Notes: generated by a model from the sequence alone, not told the origin. Counted from the first letter of the stretch, positions 27,790-36,587 are shown. The stretch: 64,000 nt of DNA from Segetibacter koreensis DSM 18137 (GCF_000374045.1 NZ_KB893348.1:186001-250000), one strand, 5' to 3'. Numbers and translations are program-made.

Positions 27790-28434
27790 TTACCAGTCCT
27801 TACTATTTGATCTGCCGGTATTATTTTTCTTTTGCAGGTCTTGTTGCAGCTTTTTTTCGTCTTTCCGTAAGGCACTCAACATTTGCTCTACCTGTTTTTC
27901 ATTTAGCTTGCTATTGTTTTTTTGTTGCTCAGGCTGTTTTTGGTTTTGCTGTTTATCCTGTTTTTTGTTTTCTTGTTTTTGCTGGTTTTGCTGAGATTGC
28001 TTTTTTAATTCATTCAGCGCTTTTTGAAGATTTTCTCTTGCTTCTTGATCGGTGGAATTTAGTAGAAGCGATTCCTTATAAGCTTCTATGCTTTCCAATA
28101 ATTTCTTTTGATTGCTTAATGTAACGCCTCTATTGTATAATGCTTTAGATTTTGCTACTTCATCTTTCGTATTAGCAGCAGCCTCGCCAAAAGCCTTTTC
28201 AGCAGCTTCTGATTTTTTTGATTTGTATAAAGCATCTCCAAGGTTATATTGTGCTTTTGCATTTTTAGCATTCAGGTCTGCAGCTTTTTGATACTCCTCT
28301 GCGGCTTTCTCAAACTGCTGTTTTTTATATAGCTCATTGCCCTTAGCCACGAGCGATTGGTCATCCTGGCCTTTAGCAATTAGAGTTACCGGCAGTAACA
28401 TTATTATAAAAACTATTTTTCCCATGAGAACCAT
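27790..28434 (-). CDS. batC: BatC-like TPR protein
   Basis: A 214 aa exported protein: signal peptide at about 1-22, then three or four TPR units (about 25-135) including AKAQYNLGDALYKSKKSEAAEKAF and SKALYNRGVTLSNQKK, then a Gln/Lys/Asn-rich tail (about 140-180) and a charged end. This layout matches BatC of the Bat (Bacteroides aerotolerance) cluster. It overlaps batB by 22 bases, so the two are co-translated. An ATG at 28425 is an alternative start. The Bat system is linked to stress tolerance in some species, with unclear biochemistry. Confidence 0.82.
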   Translation of the reverse strand: MVLMGKIVFIIMLLPVTLIAKGQDDQSLVAKGNELYKKQQFEKAAEEYQKAADLNAKNAKAQYNLGDALYKSKKSEAAEKAFGEAAANTKDEVAKSKALYNRGVTLSNQKKLLESIEAYKESLLLNSTDQEARENLQKALNELKKQSQQNQQKQENKKQDKQQNQKQPEQQKNNSKLNEKQVEQMLSALRKDEKKLQQDLQKKNNTGRSNSKDW

Positions 28435-29423
28435 TTCATTTTTCTTTCAGGAATAATTGTTTCAAGCAGCAGAAGGATAAAAGCAATCAACAAAAACCAC
28501 TGAAAATAAGAACTGTATACTCTTATGCCGGTACCACCGATCTGTTTCTTTTCCATTTGATCAATTGAAGCAGCTAGCTGGGTGGCTACATCATCAGCAC
28601 TGGTAAATAAAAGATATTGACCACCTGTTTGTGTTGCAATTTTTTGAAGATCTTTTTCATTCAGTTTAGAAACTACTGTATTTCCATTTTCATCTTTTTT
28701 ATAATCATTAAGAGCGGGATCAAAAATGGGCGCGCCTTGCGGAGACCCTATCCCAATTGTATAAACGACTACTCCGTTATCCTCAAGCTCCTTCAATGCG
28801 GCATCTGCTTTTTCATCATGGTCTTCACCATCTGAGATCAGTATAACTGCCTTGTATTTTTTTTCTTTTGTATCTAAAGCAGTATTACACAATCTTAATG
28901 CATCGCCAATAACCGTTCCTTGCGTGGGCACAGCATCGGGACCTGCATTAGAAACATACAACCTGGCCGCAGCAAGATCCGAGGTCATTGGCATTTGCAA
29001 AAAAGCCTGGCCGGCAAATACAACCATACCCATACGGTTGTTACCCATTTTATCAATAATGCGGCTAATGACCTGTTTAGCCCTTTCAAGCCTGTTTGGT
29101 TTTATATCCTGCGCAAGCATGCTATTGCTCACATCCAACGCAATCATTACATCTATGCCCGCACGATTACCAGTATTACCTTTTGCAGGTTTTCTTATGT
29201 TTGCTGCTCCTACTATACACAATGCAATTGCTGCAATTATGAGCAAGAATTTGTAATTATAGTTTTTTGCAGAATAGTCAGAAGTGAGAGCATTAACCAA
29301 TTCCTCATCACCTATTTGGTTTTTTACTTTTTTCTTCCATCTTAGTAAAAAAATAAATAAGGTGCAAAGCGGTACAAGGACAAGCAGGCCCGGCAGAAAC
29401 TCAATATGTTGAAACGATAACAT
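28413..29423 (-). CDS. batB: BatB-like von Willebrand factor A membrane protein
   Basis: The 336 aa protein has two N-terminal membrane helices (about 10-27 and 58-75), a VWA domain (about 90-280) with a complete MIDAS metal site (Asp97, Ser99, Ser101 in DVSNS; a later DGEDHDE), and a C-terminal helix (about 308-325). This is the BatA/BatB plan. A separate batA is not present, nor are moxR or DUF58 genes within reach, while batD is found 8 kb away at 37071. BatB is expected in the inner membrane with its VWA domain in the periplasm. Confidence 0.85.
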   Translation of the reverse strand: MLSFQHIEFLPGLLVLVPLCTLFIFLLRWKKKVKNQIGDEELVNALTSDYSAKNYNYKFLLIIAAIALCIVGAANIRKPAKGNTGNRAGIDVMIALDVSNSMLAQDIKPNRLERAKQVISRIIDKMGNNRMGMVVFAGQAFLQMPMTSDLAAARLYVSNAGPDAVPTQGTVIGDALRLCNTALDTKEKKYKAVILISDGEDHDEKADAALKELEDNGVVVYTIGIGSPQGAPIFDPALNDYKKDENGNTVVSKLNEKDLQKIATQTGGQYLLFTSADDVATQLAASIDQMEKKQIGGTGIRVYSSYFQWFLLIAFILLLLETIIPERKMKWFSWEK

Positions 29424-29490
29424 TAATAAAAAGAAAGCATTTGGTGCAAGCTACTGTTATGTTTACTAATGAAAACAAAAAATGAACCAA

Positions 29491-30324
29491 TTACATTTTT
29501 CCCTGCAGGTAACCTAATTGTTTTAAGACACCTTTTAAAATATTCATTCTTATTAGAGGCATATTCATACTACGAGTGCCTTCAATATTAAGAGCGAAAA
29601 AATAAGGATGCTGATTTTCTAGAACCCAGCCAATTACCCACCCAACCGCATTACCGTTTTCACGAACCCCCATGCCCGTTTTATAAGCCAGTGTATAATT
29701 TGAATTTTTTTCCATCTCCATAATTTCCTTTACCAGCCTCATACTTCTTTTTTGAAAAGGTAACTGGTCAAAAAAGAGTTTTTTTACAAGTCCGAGTTGT
29801 TCATCTGCCGTTATTTTAATGGAGTTGTCGAGCCAGAAAGTGTCAATCTTATTTATTATAGCTTTTTTGTATCTCGATGCATACCCTAGTGTATCTAGCC
29901 AAAACTGCATAGTGTCTTTACCTATGCGCCGGGCAACTTCCTGAAAGTACGGTATTGCTGATGCTTTGAAAGCTTGAGCCATAGTAAGGTCTTTATTCCA
30001 TTCAGTTGCAGTATCACGATCGGAATTCATTCGATTAATACCATCCCACTTAATCACCATTTTTTCATCGTTGATTTTGCCTGTCTCAAGACCAATGAGA
30101 GAATTTACAATTTCAAAAGTGGAAGCAGGCAGGTAAGCGCTGTCTTTAAAGCGAGGTAAATTATATATTGTAAATTGACCTGAACCGTTATTGTATAAAC
30201 CAAATGTACCCTGTACATGGTTTTCATCAAAATACTTTTTGAGACTGTTATCAATTGTAACATTGTTTTGGTTACAAGCAGCGAAGCCAACAGCAAAGAG
30301 CAGAAAAACATACCAAGTCTTCAT
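29491..30324 (-). CDS. Class D beta-lactamase homologue with Lys-to-Glu change in SxxK
   Basis: The 277 aa lipoprotein-like product (Cys17) aligns with OXA-type class D enzymes across its length: PASTFEIVNSLIGLETG (66-82), the WDGINR and WNKDLTMAQAFKASAIPYFQEVARRIG blocks, FWLDNSIKI and KTG at 215-217. The nucleophile Ser68 is present, but the carboxylated lysine of STFK is Glu71 (codon GAA), and the second motif is SAI rather than SxV. Without that lysine, deacylation should fail, so it may be a penicillin-binding or sensing protein instead of a hydrolase. The ATG at 30324 is chosen over 30423 because it starts a clean lipoprotein signal. Confidence 0.82.
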   Translation of the reverse strand: MKTWYVFLLFAVGFAACNQNNVTIDNSLKKYFDENHVQGTFGLYNNGSGQFTIYNLPRFKDSAYLPASTFEIVNSLIGLETGKINDEKMVIKWDGINRMNSDRDTATEWNKDLTMAQAFKASAIPYFQEVARRIGKDTMQFWLDTLGYASRYKKAIINKIDTFWLDNSIKITADEQLGLVKKLFFDQLPFQKRSMRLVKEIMEMEKNSNYTLAYKTGMGVRENGNAVGWVIGWVLENQHPYFFALNIEGTRSMNMPLIRMNILKGVLKQLGYLQGKM

Positions 30325-30682
30325 TAAAAAAATTTGTGCAAAGCTATTTAAATAATGACAACAAGTCCCAGAACCTAAACCAGGTAGAATAATTAAAAAA
30401 GTTAGTCGCTGATGTGGAAACAATGGTTGTTCGATAAAAAATAGTTCATCTTACCGAACTCCTGTTGATGCACTTTTTGCCTGATAAAATTTTTGAACTG
30501 AAGCTTCTATACACCTGCGCGTAGTTTTTTAGGATAAAAGGTATTTTAAGGCTAAAATATTAGTAGTATTAAAAATTGTTATAAATACCTTTTTTAAAAC
30601 AATATCCTTTTTAGAAATTTTTGTAACTTTTTGTTTATGAAATCGTATCACAATTATAACTACCAGAAGCCTACTGCTGTTT
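30325..30682. other. 358 bp divergent intergenic region before the ECF sigma gene
   Basis: It contains nested inverted repeats: an 11 bp arm pair at 30536-30546 and 30583-30593, and an outer 6 bp pair at 30531-30536 and 30603-30608. A T run follows the inner arm. No convincing open reading frame or RNA gene is seen. It presumably holds both promoters. Confidence 0.5.
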
Positions 30683-31171
30683 ATGACGGAGCAACAATAT
30701 AATGAGTGTGTTAACATGTATGCAGACAATGTGTACCGATTTATAGTGAAAAACCTTCGCCATGAAGAGGATGCACGTGATATAGTACAAACTGCGTTTG
30801 AGAAGATGTGGCGAAACAAAGATGCAGTGGACAATGAAAAAAGCAAATCGTACCTTTTTACTGTAGCCTATAACCAGATGATCGATCACGTAAGAAAAGT
30901 AAAACGGGTGCACTTGACAGAAGATTTTTCGGAAACGAGCCAAGGAGTTCAATACCAGGTTAACAAAAACGTGCAAAAAACGTTGCAGGAAGCATTGAAC
31001 CGTTTGAATGAAACACAGCGAAGCCTGGTTATGCTTAAGGACTATGAAGGGTACAATTATGAAGAAATAGGCCGGATAACAGGACTGAACGAAAGTCAGG
31101 TGAAAGTGTACCTGCACAGAGCGAGGATAACATTGCGAAATTATTTAGTGAGCCAGGAGAATGTGATATAA
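30683..31171 (+). CDS. ECF-type RNA polymerase sigma factor
   Basis: A 162 aa sigma-70 family protein. Region 2 (about 5-75) includes the RHEEDARDIVQTAFEKMWRN segment that contacts the -10 element and core polymerase. Region 4 (about 100-155) has the helix-turn-helix with NYEEIGRITGLNESQVKVYLHRAR. There is no region 3, as expected for the extracytoplasmic function class. The next gene encodes an anti-sigma-like membrane protein and the third an outer-membrane barrel, so it probably controls an envelope response. Confidence 0.92.
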   Translation: MTEQQYNECVNMYADNVYRFIVKNLRHEEDARDIVQTAFEKMWRNKDAVDNEKSKSYLFTVAYNQMIDHVRKVKRVHLTEDFSETSQGVQYQVNKNVQKTLQEALNRLNETQRSLVMLKDYEGYNYEEIGRITGLNESQVKVYLHRARITLRNYLVSQENVI

Positions 31172-31217
31172 GTTAATGAGGAGATGGTTGAGCTGAAAAA
31201 CATTAAATACGAAAACA

Positions 31218-32315
31218 GTGATGATTAACAGACATAATTATGAAGAGTTTTTTCTGTTGTATGTAGACAAAGAACTTGATGCGGAGGGGTTTGCAGCAGT
31301 TGAAAGTTTCGTTAGCCAAAATCCTGACCTTGCTAAAGAACTGGATATTTTGCAACGGGCAACCCTTGAAGACAATACAGTTTTATTTACCCAAAAAGAA
31401 CTTTTATATAAAAAAGAGGACAGTATATCCATCCATAATTATGAAGAATATTTTTTGCTAGGTGCAGATAATGAATTGAATGAACAACAGGCTGCAGAAG
31501 TTGAAAATTTCGTTTTAAAACATCCGGAGCTGCAAAATGAATTTACAATACTGCAAAAAACAAGATTACATCCTGAGGTAGTTGCATTTGCAGGCAAGGA
31601 GAAATTGTATCGGAGAGAGAAAAGCGTAAGAAGAATTGTACCATTGGTTTGGGTGAGAATGGGGGTGGCCGCCGCTATTGTTGGCATTGCTTATATTTCT
31701 TTTATAAACATCACCGATACCAACAGCAGTGCTAAGAATCGGATGATAAATTCTAAAAGAACAACTGCAAAAATTGTTGTAGAAAAAAATAAGGCAGATA
31801 AAGCTCAAAAACTTGTAACAGAAAATCCACTGGCATCGTTAAACACTACAAAGGAAAGAACTGATAAGGTAAAAAAGTTACCAGCAAATAAAGCCGCGTT
31901 TCAAAAAGTTCGTAATCAAAAGGTTGAAATAATTGAAAACAAGCAAGAATCGGTTGCTACTAATGTAAAAAAACCTGAAAATAAGATTGAGCAACAACCG
32001 GTAGTAAATATAGGAACAGTTAAAAAGGAGCCAGAACTTGCTGAGGTACCTATAGAAAAGAACCATTTTAGCGATAACAATAATACTTCTGGTTTAGTTA
32101 ATCCCAGCGAAAAAAACGCTGTAATGATAAATGAACCAATTGTTAAAGAAGAGAAGCCGCTGGCAACTCACGCTGTATACCTGGAAACTGACAATGTGGA
32201 GGAAGAAAGAAATGTATATATAGGGTCGGCCGAAATAAATAAGAACAAACTAAAAGGGCTTTTAAAAAAAGCATCCGTTTTTTTAGATAAGAAGATCCGC
32301 AGAAACGACGAATAA
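31218..32315 (+). CDS. Anti-sigma-like membrane protein with duplicated N-terminal module
   Basis: The 365 aa protein begins with two copies of a helical module of about 60 residues, one at about 4-66 and one at about 74-134, each starting HNYEE(F/Y)FLL and containing D(K/N)EL and FVxxxPxL. A membrane helix follows at about 143-164, then a Lys/Glu/Asn-rich periplasmic tail. Single copies of such modules occur in Bacteroidota proteins encoded after ECF sigma genes. No HxxxCxxC zinc motif is present. Position and layout suggest it sequesters the sigma factor; direct evidence is lacking. Confidence 0.7.
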   Translation: MMINRHNYEEFFLLYVDKELDAEGFAAVESFVSQNPDLAKELDILQRATLEDNTVLFTQKELLYKKEDSISIHNYEEYFLLGADNELNEQQAAEVENFVLKHPELQNEFTILQKTRLHPEVVAFAGKEKLYRREKSVRRIVPLVWVRMGVAAAIVGIAYISFINITDTNSSAKNRMINSKRTTAKIVVEKNKADKAQKLVTENPLASLNTTKERTDKVKKLPANKAAFQKVRNQKVEIIENKQESVATNVKKPENKIEQQPVVNIGTVKKEPELAEVPIEKNHFSDNNNTSGLVNPSEKNAVMINEPIVKEEKPLATHAVYLETDNVEEERNVYIGSAEINKNKLKGLLKKASVFLDKKIRRNDE

Positions 32316-32379
32316 TAAAATTGATAGCATCAACACCAAAGAAAAGAACTCTACACTACAACCAAATTATCAAAAAGCA

Positions 32380-33225
32380 ATGAAAAAGATTTACATGATT
32401 CTCGCAACCTTGCTGGTTGCCCTGGCAGGATTTGCACAAACCGACACTACTAAAAGCATTACGGATACAACGCAAAACAGAGGTGACACTCTTGTAGTTG
32501 GAAATTTTATTATCATTAAAAAGAACAGGGATAATAGAACAAATAAAATTTCTATAGAAAAGAGACCATATACACCTTCGAAGCTAAAAACCAATTGGTG
32601 GATTTTCGATCTTGGTTTTGCCAATATCAATGATAAAACAAATTATGCAAGTGCTGATGCACAAAGCTTTCTACATACGATAAGGCCTGGAGATAAGCCA
32701 ATAACTAAAGATGACCTGAAACTGAGAGCTGGTAAAAGCTCAAACGTAAACATATGGGTTGTTATGCAGCGGCTTAACCTTGAAAAAGGCTATGTAAACC
32801 TTAAATATGGGTTAGGGGTCGAAATGTTTAATTTCCGGTACGAAAGCAATATAAGTTATAATAAAAATCCTGTCTATATTTTCAGGGATACCGTCAATTT
32901 TTCTAAAAACAAATTATATGCAGCTTATGCGTCCGTTCCTTTCATGTTAAATATAAACACAAATCCGGGTCACAACGGACTAACCTTTAGTGCGGGAGTA
33001 AGCGCAGGTTACCTGATTGGAAGCCATAATAAACAAATAAGCGGCGAAAGGGGTAAAGTAAAAACCAAAGGAGACCTTGGCCTGGAAAAATTTCGCCTTG
33101 CCTATATTGGTGAGCTTGGCATCGGCCCAATTCATCTTTATGGAACTTACAGCATCCATAAATTGCACGAAAATGGTCTAGAGCAGTACCCCTACAGCAT
33201 TGGGATAAGATTTAGCAACTTTTGA
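32380..33225 (+). CDS. Outer-membrane beta-barrel protein (PorT-like)
   Basis: A 281 aa protein with a signal peptide (about 1-19, ending GFAQ) and a Thr/Asp-rich start. The rest alternates short amphipathic strands with Tyr/Phe/Gly and ends in an aromatic residue (IGIRFSNF), as is usual for an outer-membrane barrel of the OMP_b-brl_2 kind. It is the third gene after the sigma and anti-sigma-like genes, with a 64 bp gap, so it may be part of that operon or its target. Specific function is unknown. Confidence 0.7.
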   Translation: MKKIYMILATLLVALAGFAQTDTTKSITDTTQNRGDTLVVGNFIIIKKNRDNRTNKISIEKRPYTPSKLKTNWWIFDLGFANINDKTNYASADAQSFLHTIRPGDKPITKDDLKLRAGKSSNVNIWVVMQRLNLEKGYVNLKYGLGVEMFNFRYESNISYNKNPVYIFRDTVNFSKNKLYAAYASVPFMLNINTNPGHNGLTFSAGVSAGYLIGSHNKQISGERGKVKTKGDLGLEKFRLAYIGELGIGPIHLYGTYSIHKLHENGLEQYPYSIGIRFSNF

Positions 33226-33284
33226 TCGGTAAAACTTTAAAAAAACAGAGAGCTGCCTTGCGCTGCTATGAAATTATGAGGTAC

Positions 33285-33301
33285 AAGTGAGTGACACAAC
33301 G
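33285..33301 (+). repeat. Dispersed intergenic motif, copy D
   Basis: AAGTGAGTGACACAACG, identical over 17 bases to copy A on the minus strand at 2544-2560. It lies 60 bases after the PorT-like gene in the gap before the L,D-transpeptidase. Confidence 0.5.
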
Positions 33302-33509
33302 GAAGTCGATAATTGAACTAATGCTGTGTCCAAAAAAGATACTATTTTTCTTGGAGTTAATAACTTTGCAGGTGATTTTTAATTATCAACATGCTTCGCC
33401 CAATGCGGCAGCACAGGGCTAAATGCTTCGTAAACTTTTGTGAAATGTAGAAACGATTTAAATGTTCTTGGTAATTTTCCATCAAAATAAAATTATTACA
33501 AGGAACAGT

Positions 33510-34031
33510 ATGATGCGGCTTCGTTTCATTTTAATTCTTGCTGTTGTTTTGGTTGTAAACACTTCGTTTTATACTGGAAATAACAGCAAGAGTGCTTATT
33601 ATATAGTTATTGACAAAAGTGATTACGAATTAAATGTGTATGACGCGCAGGGGTGGCTGGTAGCTTTTCCCGTTGTTTTTGGAAACGATGACCAGGGAGA
33701 TAAATTAGTAGCGGGCGACCGAAAAACGCCTGAAGGTTCATTTACAATTGTAAGCAAAAGAATACATAACAAGTGGTGCCGTTACATGGGCCTCGACTTT
33801 CCTACTGCCGCTGATATTAATAAATTTAATTTGAGAAAGCAGCAGGGATTGGTACCGCCATATGCAAAGGAGGGTGGAGGTATAGGCATACACGGAACAT
33901 GGCCACACGAAGAAAATGCCGTGGACCAATATCAAAACTGGACAGAAGGCTGCATTAGTATGAAAAACGAGCATGTAAAGCAGTTATACAACATGATACC
34001 AATCGGAACAAGGGTTATTATTCAAAAATAG
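33510..34031 (+). CDS. L,D-transpeptidase catalytic domain (YkuD) protein
   Basis: The 173 aa product (from the ATG at 33510; an upstream ATG at 33462 adds a poor 16-residue leader) has an N-terminal signal anchor and then a YkuD domain. The GIHGTWP segment supplies the conserved histidine and TEGCISM the nucleophilic cysteine; the common SHGCIRL is altered so that Arg is replaced by Ser. Such enzymes form 3-3 peptidoglycan cross-links or anchor proteins to the wall. A related ErfK-like role is possible. It ends three bases from the convergent hydrolase gene. Confidence 0.85.
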   Translation: MMRLRFILILAVVLVVNTSFYTGNNSKSAYYIVIDKSDYELNVYDAQGWLVAFPVVFGNDDQGDKLVAGDRKTPEGSFTIVSKRIHNKWCRYMGLDFPTAADINKFNLRKQQGLVPPYAKEGGGIGIHGTWPHEENAVDQYQNWTEGCISMKNEHVKQLYNMIPIGTRVIIQK

Positions 34032-34033
34032 TT

Positions 34034-34987
34034 TTAACTGTTTTTATTTAAAAAAGATTTTATCGACTTCAGCCATTTTTCAGGCTCATTTTGCAGCAAG
34101 CTTTCGTGGCCACTGCGATTATAGATAACAAGATGTTTTTGTGTAGTTGCAATGTTTTTATAAACACTATCTATTTCGGGCTCAGTTACGCGTACATCTT
34201 TTTTTCCCCATTGTAAAAGTACTGGTACGTGTATGTTTTTAACATACTGTGTCGGTGCAAGATGATAAGTCCAAAACCCCTGCTCCACTCCCCCCCAAAA
34301 AATAAGTAAGTCTGTCAAGGGTTGAGACGGTAAATGCATTATCCGCAGTTTCCCTTTTACAGCATCTTTTAAAGATCCAAATGGCATTTCTAAAATTACT
34401 TTAGAAGGATGAATGTCTGGATAATCTGTCATTGCTTTAGTGATAGTTGCGGCTCCTAAAGAGATACCATAAAGAATAATATTTTTTTCTCCTTTGGAAA
34501 CAACGTAATCATAGGTCGCCTTTACATCCGCCGTTTCATGAAAACCTATAGTGCAGGTGTTACCTTCGCTTTTACCATGCGCTCTAAAATCGGTCATGCA
34601 AACATTATAACCAAAATTGTGGAAAGCATTTGCTTCAGTTACTATATTGCTTCTACTTCCTCCATGGCCATGAAATAAAATTACGGTACCCCTTGCGCTG
34701 TCTTTTGGGATATACCATCCCTCCAGCAAAAAGCCATCACTTGTTTTGATATGAAAGGTTTGATAAGCATAACCGGGTTTGCTATTGATTTTAGCCTTAT
34801 AATAATCAACTCCAAACAAAAGAGCTTTTGCCTCATCCCAGCCTGACATTAACTCATATTTTTTATTTGCCCCCGTTTTATTATCGTAAAAATGGGTGAA
34901 TTTGTAAGCATGAAAGGCGACAATAACATTTAAAGAAAGCACAAGTGTCACTACAGTGGCTCCTATTCCCTTAAATAATTTCTTCAT
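34034..34987 (-). CDS. Alpha/beta hydrolase with N-terminal membrane anchor
   Basis: A 317 aa protein with an N-terminal hydrophobic segment (about 8-26) that could anchor it in the inner membrane facing the periplasm. The hydrolase fold is shown by LFHGHGG (105-110, oxyanion region), the nucleophile elbow GISLG (Ser176), a late Asp in KKDVRV and the histidine in SGHESLL. It resembles the BAAT/YqkD-like serine aminopeptidase group. The substrate is unknown. It is monocistronic, between the convergent L,D-transpeptidase and serS. Confidence 0.85.
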   Translation of the reverse strand: MKKLFKGIGATVVTLVLSLNVIVAFHAYKFTHFYDNKTGANKKYELMSGWDEAKALLFGVDYYKAKINSKPGYAYQTFHIKTSDGFLLEGWYIPKDSARGTVILFHGHGGSRSNIVTEANAFHNFGYNVCMTDFRAHGKSEGNTCTIGFHETADVKATYDYVVSKGEKNIILYGISLGAATITKAMTDYPDIHPSKVILEMPFGSLKDAVKGKLRIMHLPSQPLTDLLIFWGGVEQGFWTYHLAPTQYVKNIHVPVLLQWGKKDVRVTEPEIDSVYKNIATTQKHLVIYNRSGHESLLQNEPEKWLKSIKSFLNKNS

Positions 34988-35076
34988 AAAATGAGATTTT
35001 TGAAATTATTAATAATGTTTAAAAGATAATGGGCGGAGTTTGGAGAAAGTCCAGCATTTCCCAATATAATAGACAA

Positions 35077-35106
35077 CAAAGGCATACAGTACGTTGTATG
35101 CCTTTG
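35077..35106 (-). terminator. Hairpin downstream of serS
   Basis: A perfect 12 bp inverted repeat (35077-35088 with 35095-35106) with a 6-base loop, 25 bases after the serS stop. The following T stretch on the minus strand is short, so it is a weak terminator by that measure. Confidence 0.55.
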
Positions 35107-35131
35107 CTATAAAATTTATTTAAAATATGAA

Positions 35132-36403
35132 TTACATAATCCACTCTGCACCGAAGTATTGATGCAATGCTGGTGGTAACATAATTCCGTTTGCCTGTTG
35201 ATTATTTTCAAGGAGGGAAGCAACAATTCTTGGTAAAGCAAGAGAGCTTCCATTTAAACTATGGGTAAGTTGTGTTTTACCGGCCCCATCTTTAAACCTG
35301 CACTTCAGGCGATTAGTTTGAAAGTCCTGGAAATTACTCACACTGCTAACTTCAAGCCAACGGCCTTGTGCTGCGCTATATACTTCAAAATCGTATGTGA
35401 TAGCACTGGTAAATCCCATATCTCCACCGCATAAAAGCAATATCCGATAGGGCAGATCAAGACTTTTTAATAGTTTTTCTACATGATTTACCATTTCTTC
35501 AAGAACTTCATCACTTTTGTCAGGGTGAACAATTTGTATAATCTCGACCTTCTCAAACTGGTGTAAACGATTTAGTCCTCTCACATCTTTGCCATAACTG
35601 CCAGCCTCTCTTCTGAAGCAGGGTGAATACGCAGTCATTTTTACTGGTAAATCAGCTTCTTTTAAAATAGTATCTCTGTATACATTTGTTACCGGAACTT
35701 CGGCTGTAGGTATAAGGTAAAAATTATCAGCAGCTGCATAATACATTTGGCCTTCTTTATCGGGCAACTGCCCGGTACCGTAGGCGCTTTCTTCATTTAC
35801 CATAAAAGGAGGAAGATATTCGACATAGCCGGCAGAGGTATTAAAATCTAAAAAATATTGTACAAGCGCTCTTTGAAGCTTTGCACCTTTTCCTGTATAT
35901 ACGGGAAAACCGCTACCCGTTATTTTAGTACCTAATTCAAAATCTATGAGTTTGTATTTAGTTGTAAGTTCCCAGTGGGGTAACGCAGCCTCCTCAAGTG
36001 TGGGTTTTACGCCTCCTTCCCGCACTACAATGTTGTTCTCAGGAGTTTTACCTTGTGGTACCTTGTCTGATGGAAGGTTTGGAAGTAAAAGTAGTTTTTC
36101 GGTTAATCGCTTTTCTACATTGGTCATTTCTGTTTTCAGGGGATCAATATTAGTTTTTAAAGTTGCTACTTCAGCTTTTAAGGCTTCCGCCTCGTGTTTT
36201 TGCCCCAATCGCATAAATTGACCAATCTCTTTAGATGCGCTGTTTACTCTTGCCTGCGTATTATCAAATGCAGCCTGCACTTTTTTTCTTTCATCATCTA
36301 AAGCAATTATTTCATCCACCAGTCCTGTTTGTGTAAAATTTTTTATAGCTAGCCTTTCAATCACTTTATCCCGGTTTTGCCTTATATAATTAACCTGTAG
36401 CAT
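35132..36403 (-). CDS. serS: Seryl-tRNA synthetase
   Basis: SerS charges tRNA-Ser and tRNA-Sec. The 423 aa length is standard. The N-terminal coiled-coil arm (about 25-105) is followed by the class II catalytic core, with TAEVPVTN, the motif 2 region FRREAGSYGKDVRGLNRLHQF and motif 3 near GSSLALPR. The ATG at 36403 (MLQVNYIRQNRDKV) matches the conserved family start better than 36424. It is divergent from batD across a long non-coding gap. Confidence 0.97.
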   Translation of the reverse strand: MLQVNYIRQNRDKVIERLAIKNFTQTGLVDEIIALDDERKKVQAAFDNTQARVNSASKEIGQFMRLGQKHEAEALKAEVATLKTNIDPLKTEMTNVEKRLTEKLLLLPNLPSDKVPQGKTPENNIVVREGGVKPTLEEAALPHWELTTKYKLIDFELGTKITGSGFPVYTGKGAKLQRALVQYFLDFNTSAGYVEYLPPFMVNEESAYGTGQLPDKEGQMYYAAADNFYLIPTAEVPVTNVYRDTILKEADLPVKMTAYSPCFRREAGSYGKDVRGLNRLHQFEKVEIIQIVHPDKSDEVLEEMVNHVEKLLKSLDLPYRILLLCGGDMGFTSAITYDFEVYSAAQGRWLEVSSVSNFQDFQTNRLKCRFKDGAGKTQLTHSLNGSSLALPRIVASLLENNQQANGIMLPPALHQYFGAEWIM

Positions 36404-36540
36404 AAATTGTAAAATTTGCCGCAAAGATAACAGTTGAAGAAGTGCGGAGGTAGGAAATAGACGAATAAAGAATTGTGCAATTCATCGCCTACAGTCAAGT
36501 GGTTTTAAATTTTTAAAGCGAAAAAAATTTAAAATAAAAT

Positions 36541-36560
36541 GAACTAACGTTTGTTAGTTC
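36541..36560. promoter_or_regulatory. Operator-like palindrome
   Basis: Perfect 8 bp arms, GAACTAAC and GTTAGTTC, around a 4-base centre GTTT. The size and symmetry fit a dimeric TetR-type repressor site. It overlaps the TTTG (36550-36553) of a promoter-like element TTTG-N20-TTTATTTG (36574-36581). Confidence 0.55.
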
Positions 36561-36587
36561 AAAAATTATATTGTTTATTTGTGTCCG

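Noticed and set aside
27738-28124. 128-codon plus-strand frame, Phe/Cys-rich
   Set aside because: Antisense shadow of batC, produced by its Lys/Gln-rich codons.
28852-29345. Two plus-strand frames of 134 and 141 codons
   Set aside because: Antisense to the VWA domain of batB, which is clearly coding on the minus strand.
30529-31117. Minus-strand frames over the ECF sigma gene
   Set aside because: Shadows; the plus frame carries region 2 and region 4 of the sigma factor.
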